The notes under the pieces are model-generated. The model saw only the letters and a list, made by a program, of their open reading frames with translations, was not told where the DNA came from and made no database searches. From NCBI GenBank assembly GCA_947652115.1, contig OX393568.1, positions 9,362,387-9,426,386 of the forward strand: DNA of 64,000 bases, read 5' to 3'. The position numbers and the translations under genes were made by a program. Positions within the stretch are counted from its first letter, which is position 1, and every line of letters begins with the position of its first letter. The DNA is from Blastomussa wellsi. Lineage: Eukaryota > Cnidaria > Anthozoa > Scleractinia > Plerogyridae. Below are positions 39,401 through 48,400 of this stretch, piece after piece.

Positions 39401-42400
39401 ACAGCTAAAGTATTCAACTTTGATTATTCACCGAGGCCGAGGACGAGGTGAATAGTGCTAGATATTTGCTGAGCTGTGAAGCAGCAAGGAAAATATCCAC
39501 CAGCTATGAAATATCCACACACTATTCAAAATTATATAAGGAGCCCCAGGTGGTGGTTAAAGGAAATGTGGCATCATTAACACATAAAATTTATGAAATT
39601 TAATTAAACTAGAAGGTTTTGCCTACTACTACTGGAATGATCAACTAACATCATCTCACAGTCATCAGTGTCTCTGCAGTTTATGAAGTCTGTAAGAAGA
39701 GATATGACAAATTAAGGAGCCTAATTGGAAGGTAACAATACAACCACCAAGGCAAATATCATATAAGTGAAGAAGTTATCTGAAGCAAATTTTGAACATG
39801 ATACCTATGATTTGCGGGGCAAATTTAAATTAATCTGATGACAATTATATCTGGCAATTTGGTAGCTTAATTAACAGAAAAGTTTTCTTTTTTACCATAT
39901 ATACGCTTTTTAGGTGAGCAAGCCAACACAAGGAGCACAAAAAATAATACAACTTGCTCTCTTTTGTGCATAAATTAACTGTATACATGGTTGGATCAAT
40001 TGAATAGTGACTTGAGCGATTTCACTGAATGAATTAATAGCATCACTCAATTACAATTTTACGGCATGTTAGTTACAATCTGGATAATTATTTTTAATGA
40101 CACTTAAATAATACCATCTGAGAAACCAGCCACAGGATTATCTTGGTACTCAGGGCTGTCCTCTGCAAAGAGATGAGGAGTCACATTTATAATTCACGGC
40201 TAGCGAGCTTTAGTAAACTTTTTCTATGAAAAGCAGAAAAACAGAAACGTGAATGTGAATTTCTAAAAGTAGTAAAAGGTTACCTAACTTACATTAGGGA
40301 TGGTAGCCAACAGTATACCTTCTTTTCCATGTATACAACGCGTGTGACTTCTAACAATTCACCAGTCTTGTGTACTAGCTCCTTTGGATAGTAGCTAGAG
40401 CCACCACTTGGGTGTGTTATCATGGAGTAACCATAAGATACCTAGCACAATAATAAACAGCAATTGCTCAGGTCAAAGCACACACAAGTAATATACCTTG
40501 TTAATAAGGGTAAATGGCAAAGAATAGACTCAGTAATAGGAGTAAATAGTAAACCCGGTAACACGGGTAACATTTTTGGTTTTCATATGATGTCATAAAA
40601 TTCTGAAATGCCCCACAGTACGGATAGGACACAAATATGGCGTCTCCATACTGAGCTTTGTAAATTTTCGTGGAACGTTTCGGCAAAACACTCGTGAATG
40701 GCACACGGCAAAGGCCTGAGACTTGGAGAAATTGTTTATTTATTTATCATCTACACTACCCGTTCAGACTTCGCAATGCTCTCTCAAATTCTTCATTGTA
40801 ATTTTCCATAAAAGCAAAATTTGCTTCAAATTCCTTGAGGAAGCTGATAACTTCTTCTATCATCTCCACTCCACTGTGAGTCCTCTTTGGGGGCAAAGAC
40901 ATTCAACGAGTGCAAAAACTGTGCGACAACGAGTCTCAACGGTCGGAGACTTTCGGGACATGTTTCATTTGGAAGATCAGCGATATCGAAGATGGAAAAG
41001 GCGCTTACTTGGGGTAAAGTGGGTTCAAAGCGACTGTTTACATTGTCTTGTAGGGCCACAATGTAGCGGTTCATGAGAGAGCACAGCTCTTGCATCTTGT
41101 GGTCTGAAAGTGTTAAACCACAACGGTCAAGCCTTCCATTCTGAGCGAGGTCATTCTGCAGCTTTTTCAAACATTCCTTGCCCTCTCTAAGCCTGTTTAG
41201 TTTTGCATGTGTGGCCTTGATAATTTGCAGGAAGCAGGTGTGAGAAGTTTACGGTTCCTCGGTGAAAACGCTTGCTCAATTGTGACAATACTGGCAACAT
41301 CGTGGAGGATGTAAGTGGTGCCGATGAATTTCACATTTTTCATTCTCTTCAGGAGACCATCCGCTGCTGATCCCGTTAGTTCAGTTTTAAGCTGTTCCAG
41401 CGTTTTGATTTTTGCATAGAAATCTGTAATTATCGCCTCTACTGATTTATCTAGCGACAGCCAGCGTGTGCGACAAGCCTTCTTCAGCGTTTTTGCTACC
41501 TGTTTTCTCCCTTCCAACTTTAGTGGCAGATTCTTTGTGCTCTCTTGCACTTTAAGATACGTTGCAGTGTGCTTTGCAGAATTCTCTAATAGCCTCCTCA
41601 ACTGGTTTAACTGTATTTCACAGTGGGCAATGTAGTCAAGGGTATCTACAGAGCTAGCACAAGCAAGAGCAAAATTGTGTGCTAAGCAGTGGAAAGACAA
41701 GATCAACGGGTTCTCGTCTTTTAGAAGCTTTGTCACCCCGTTTCTGTCCCCAGTCATAACAGACGCACCGTCAGAGACAAAGCTGCGTATGGTTTGTACC
41801 GCTAACCCAACCAATTGCAACTGTTCGAGAAGTGCTTTTTTGGTTTGTGGGGCATCTGCCGAGTTATTGCCTTTCAGTGTGTTTGATATTGCAAGGAAAC
41901 TCGTGATGATGGTACAGCTTTGACTGTCATAGTACTGGACAAAGGTTACATGCTGCTGCGTCAAAGAGATGTCAGTCACCTCATCAGTGAGGATGCCATA
42001 AACGCCATCGCCGACCTTTTTGTTAATCTTTTCTTTAAAAACCTGTGCAACAGTTAAAAATAGCTCTCTTTCAATTTCCTTTGACGAGTAGGGGAACTGA
42101 CATTTCAGATCAACTCCAGCAATCTTCTTTATCATCTCAAGAACCAAGGTCAACTTTCTGTTCGGCAACTCTTCTTTAGCTAGCCAATAAAATTTTTTTT
42201 GCACTCTTTTCCCTTGTTCTTTTCCTTGTCATCTAATTGCTTCTGAAACTCTGATCCTCGTTGCAGCTTCTCTAATTGTATAACTAGTTTGTGTTGAGGA
42301 GAATCACCATGCACTCTGATTGTCTCAGGCTTGAATCTTATTGCTGGGATTTCATTATAGTATTTCATTTTGTTGTTGGCATTGTGAGTGTCATTTTTTT

Positions 42401-45400
42401 TAACAAAGAAGGCAAAACAATCCCTCGTTTTCTTAAAAAAACAAGCCACCATATCCCTGTTTCAGGATCATATGCTTCTGGTCTACGAAGCATAGAATGC
42501 TGGAATTTTGGAGCCTTCTCAGTTGGGGATTTGACCCAATATACAAGTTCACAGGTGTGTTTGATACTCAGCCTCAAAATTCCACGGCAAAAGAATCCAA
42601 CGCTACCTCTGAGATCGAGAGCACCTGGAAAGAAAGTTCAAAGTCTACATGGCCTGCTCATATGCTCACATGTTCGTCACATGTCTTATCACATGCCTCA
42701 GTTATGGTACCAGTTTACTGGCCGTGAAGCGTGGTGGCCAGTTTGGTGTCCTTACAGGAATGTGGGTTTTCCAGAATATAATCTTACGCAGCGCAACCAA
42801 CTCTGCAAAGTCACAGGCCAACAAACATTAGGCTTGCATTCCACTCATCGAACATGTTTACATAAAAGGCTATTTGAGACCACTGTTTTCTGAGACAAGA
42901 AAGAGTACATAAAGTACTATTGTGTTACATTACATAAGAAGTAGGTTTATCTGTAAATTAATAGTGACAACCTGGAAGGGGTTTCGAGTGTTTCGCTCCA
43001 TTAACTGCGCTTTAACGATAGTTTTTAAAGCTTTACACAATGATGTTCTGGTAGAGATCAAAGGGCTCTGTGAGCCACGACTGAATTTTTTAAACATCAT
43101 TTTGCCTTGATTTATCCAAATAGTTACGGAAATATGAACAACAGTCGTTTTTCTAATATATCTAATAAATGATAACCAAAATTATATTTTTAATATGTCT
43201 AATATATCTTTTTCAATGATCATTATGCGATGCAACGTGTACAAAAATAGCTTGACGTTACTGGTTGACCAAGAACGATTTTCTAGTTTAAGGTAACTGA
43301 AGTGACTGTTTCAAAAATCGGGTTCAAATGTCAAACTGATTGTGCTGCAAGGAAAAACCTTGACTATTCAATTCCTGTAATTTAAAAATAAAATTAACCT
43401 GAAAGAAATCGAAAACCATTTTCACTATAAACTGGTTTGATTCTATTGAACAGAGAGCATCACTTTATATATTTGGGAGGTTCTGAAAGGTAATCCCTTT
43501 GTATATTTAGGCGGTACTGAAAGGTAAAGGGGGGAAGGAGATTTTGCGAGAAGAGAATGCAGTCAGCAAGTGCATGAATCATTTGCAAAAATAAGAGAAG
43601 CTGGTCAGTGGTTTACTTTCAAAGAATATTTAGAGCATGCTCCAAAAGTGAAAAAGCTGACTAAATTGTACTGTCCTTTTAATTTACATAAACGCATTCA
43701 TCCTAAACAATAACTTCAAGGCGATTGTTCATGTAAATACAAATAAACAACACAGATTATACAGAAAAAAAATTGTGATTTTTAATGTCAAATTCACTTT
43801 GTGTAATGTACGTGAGGCAATATTTTTACAAACCAGAAACAACAGAATAAACTGTGGGGAAATTAATGGCATAAGCACAAAACTTTAACTTCTTGCGAAT
43901 ATAAAAAATATATTCGTTAGTTGAAATTTCTCAGAATTCACCGCAATTTATATTCAAGAAACAACTCTCAAAGCAGTGGTTGTTTTACTTGTAATGTCCG
44001 TACCGAATCTTTCATTCGAGGTAATGTAATAGACGGCTAAAAAGTGTTAGCTCTCATTTTGCTTTTACCTAGGTAAGTGAGGGATGCCTTACGTACAAAT
44101 TGTTAGACAACAAACATAAAAATCATGCATTTCCTGAGCAGAGCAGAAGACCAAAGTTGAAAAATGTTGTGTGGATGTCCATAACGGTGGAATGTCCCTG
44201 GGCTGAATGCTTTCCTAATAACCCCATTGTCCAATTTTTGTTTGGCCTTCTTCATTCACAGGTTTCTTTTCTTCTTTCTTGTTCGCCTATCCAATCCCTA
44301 ATCTTGTCCCATCTTTCATCTCTGCATAGAGAACTTGTCAAAAGATAGAGAACCTATAAAGAATATAAAGGTAACCCTAAACATAAAGCTGGACTATCAA
44401 AATATCATAATCAATAATGACAAGTTCTACATAAAGCAGCAACGCTGCAGTCCTTTTGTGCGAAGCATAGAGAGGATTAAAATCCAACTTCTCATTCTTT
44501 TCCACGATGTAACGATGTATTCCACAGACAATCTGGTATAATGTTTTGGGTGGGTATCATTCCTTTGACGATTTACAACCCCTTGAACAGACTTTGTCAG
44601 TCAATAATTAAGGACTGAACTTTGTGCAGGTCATAATGTTTAAAGAGACCGCTTGGTTCCAGCATTGCTTCTTTGAGAAATTGAGCTCTCCGCCAATCTT
44701 CAAAAATCCTCTTGTTGACTAGTTTTTGTACGTCTAAATCTGTACTCTGCCATCTGCATTGCGAAGCAGACCAGCAAGCAGCAAGTAGGTGACAGGTTCA
44801 CATTGCACGTCTCAAATAAAATATTTGAATTCAGACAAGTTATTTCTTTATTGAAGGCGTAATTTCAGAAACTCGTGCTTTGGGTTTCATCAGGTTTCCA
44901 AACGCGGCCCGCGGCCTCGTGGTTTGAAATGTTTTCTCGTATTTGGAAACGTGATTAAACCCTTGTACTTCTGCTTCAAATAGTACTTAACTAAATATCA
45001 GATTACTCCGCTGGACCGAGTATGATCCCAGACCATCCTGTGCAACATTTGTTTGGCTTGCAAAAGTAAACATAAACTTTTCGTGGTTTTTTAGTGGTTT
45101 GTAAAACATGTCAGAGTATTATATTCCAACTGAAACAATGGGAGTGTGCTTTGTCAGAATCTTGTTCTTTTTACCTGTTATTATTTTTCAGTCGTGCTAT
45201 AAATCTCTTATTAACCAAGCTTGCTTTAGAACCGTACTTGGAGAATATCAGCCTTTGGAACTTTCTGTACAATGTCAGTGTGATCAGTCTGTACTCTCTC
45301 CCAGTACAGCCCTTATTTGTGGTGATGAGATGTATAGTCTGTTGTTTTCTTTGTCACACGATGGAATACACCATTTTACAGTTCTGTGAAATGTAACCAG

Positions 45401-48400
45401 GCCTCTGTATGAAAGCGAGGCTTAAGGTGACCTTGTCATGTTACAGACCATAGACTAGTTAGCATAAGAACAGGATGATTTACATATCAAAAGCAAGAGG
45501 GTTTGTATCAACACAAGGTCACCGTCAGCCTCACTTCCATTCAAAGGCTTGGTTACTAAGCTCAGAACTGTAAAATGGCCTATTGTGGAACATCAGTTGC
45601 TTTTCGTCTCCTTTTCCTGTGATTAGAGGTGTTACTGCCCCAGTTAACTGTCAACTCGTATTTAACTGTAACTTTAAAAAAAAACTATAAACTCAATAAA
45701 ATCAGGCCCATCTTCTTCTTAGAAAAGTTTCGGTTAGGTGACGTTATTTCTTCTTTTCAGCCACCCGCTTTGCCCTCCAGATGGGATTTAAGAGTGAAGA
45801 CTTGCACACAAACCATTCAAGGTACAATGCGAAAGAAATTCTTATTTCTATTGATATTGGTGAGACCAAAGACATACTGTTATATAGTTTTAAAATGTTT
45901 GGACTTAGTGTAATGCAGGTTAGAGCGGTCTTTGAAAGACTTTTCTTGGTGATTTGTTCTGACAACGTCAGTGAAAATCGTTTTAATCAGTTGATGATGA
46001 AAAAGTCTCTGGTCATGTTATAACTAATTATTTTCTTGTGGTGTTGTTTGTGGAGACTGCGAGAGCAAACAATCACAGAAATATTGATGCTTTTGAAACT
46101 AAACCATCAACTCAACACTTAATACAGAAGCAGCTATATCCTTTAATAAGGAAAAGGGCTTTACAATAACCATACAGCCCAAACACCTATTATTGCTTTC
46201 AGAATATTCTTGATTACCATTGATGATAAGAGAAACCTTTAAGTGATGACAGTGATGTGACGAAAGTGAATACCAACATGTGCCTCACTGAGTTCAAACA
46301 AGCAGAAGCTTTTTACCCTCAGAATACATTACATGTTGCTCATTTTAGAAAGGTGGTTTTGGAACAAGTGCCTCAATGCCAATACCTAACAAGAAACAGA
46401 CAGAACAAAATTGTCACAATAGACAGGTGGCGACTGACAAACCACCTTCCTCACAAGCAACAGTACAACAAGACATAACTATCAGGTCAATGAGCAGATA
46501 TTCCACATCATCAACTAAAGAAAAGTTTGTCCATGCGTCTGTCACCAACAAGAGTGTTTCTTAGGACCACTCCTACCTAGACAATGTACGTAAACATCAC
46601 AATAAAAATGGAGTATCAAGCATTGTAAATATAATGTGATCATGTCACTGGGACCAGCTTATAAATGATGACCCACGGACACCTGGCTAAGGGTACTCGC
46701 TATCTGTTCCTTTAAACAATTACCGCAACAGGAATCCGGCTGCTAATCAAGGTTTTTACTCATGTATCTACTTTGTTTTGCTTTTAGGCAAATCTGGAAA
46801 GACTGGAAAAATAACAATTGTCAACCAAACTACTGGGAGGTAAATTATCATGCCAGGTCTCCAGTAATAAAATAACAGAGCTAATATCGACGTTATCTTT
46901 TAGCGGAGAATGCATTTTAGTGATTGTCCAGTGGCGGGTGGTTGGCCACTATTCCATTAAACTACTGACCTGCTATGCTGTGTACTTTAACAGCTGTTTA
47001 ATAATGGTCATTGACAAGCCCAATTCCGTATGTAATCATATACTTATGATAAACAAAATCAGAAGGCAGCAAAGCTTAGTCCCATGTTACTACTGTTTTT
47101 GGTGGGGTGGTCGATGGGTCGTAAACTGACGAATAAGGGATCTTTGATATGCGCGAGGGATATCGGGCACAGCGCCTTCGACAACTTGTGAAGAAGTCCA
47201 TCAAAAGCTGCTGGGAGTTCAAGCCCCTCAAGGTACAGGGACTTTCCTCTCCGCAACCCGGACTGCTGCTCCGTCAAAGAACAGGCATTTCAACAGCCTT
47301 TGAAGTCATCGGAGTGGACTCCACTTGGCCGATAAGGTATTGCAAATCAGCTCGTTTAGAGGGAAAAAGCCCACATAGTTTTGTTCGCCTGTAGCCTGAT
47401 CAGGGCCCTGCACTTGGACGTCTTACCAAATATATAGATGGCGATGTTTCTGGGTAGTCTAAAGTGCCTTGTTGCTCGCAAAGGATGAACTTCGGAGGTC
47501 TTCACTGCCAACGGAAAAAACCATCATCGGTGCATCGTATGTCGAAGGTGGCATCCAGTTACCATTGTTCACACCAGCTTCCATTTTGTTTCAACGAACC
47601 AACCGCTTCCCTGAGCAAGAACCATGGCGAGAGGAGACTGTGGAGTGTGGACCTACGTAAACGAGACAAGTATTTGAAGTCCTGCAAGGACGTGCTGTGG
47701 AGATGCTGGACCTGTGAGTACCTGGTGGCACATAGAGAGCGTCATTATTGTAAAGGACAAAGCGGGTTCCTTGAATGTGGGCTACGTTCTCATTCGATCA
47801 GAAGAAAAGAATCCAGGAAAGTGGTCTCCAGGAGTGGTGGTTGAGCTGTCCCGGTCATGATGGAACTGTTCGTGCCGTAAACCTTTTTGGACTGGCCCAT
47901 CGAGCATCTATACCTCTTGAGTTAACATGTGACTGACAAAGGCTAGCTACCGAGCCAACCAAGAGAAATCCCAACGCCCCACCTCTTCGACCCAATATAA
48001 TGACTTGACGCTGAACTGAAAAACTGCCAGACACCATGTATGGGTGTTGGACTATAATCGCTGCTGAACGTGTTTTTGTCATATATTTCTGGGTTGTTTT
48101 TATATATGGTATTAGTTGAGTTTAAGACAGTTTCCTTTTGCATGTGTTTCCTAGCAGAGAACACATGGGGGGAGTGTATCGGAAAATTTATTTTGCCGTA
48201 GTGTTACACGCGGGACTCGCTCGTCACGAAACTGGCCATCATCGCATGCGTATGCATGATGTAATGTTTATGCAAGGTTCACTTTTCTGCCATCAAGGTC
48301 ATTAGGATATTAGAGCGCCGTACAAATGCCCCTGTGAGTGACTTTATGTTGTGATTGTGGCGTCTTTGGAGAGATTTTCAGTAGTAATGCATTGTAATTA

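Noticed and set aside
42291..42893. 200-residue plus-strand frame
   Set aside because: It is antisense to the hAT transposase remnant and shows no domain of its own.
45094..45396. 100-residue hydrophobic frame in AGA intron 4
   Set aside because: No start context, splice sites or family resemblance; two frames are open over the same stretch, as expected by chance.
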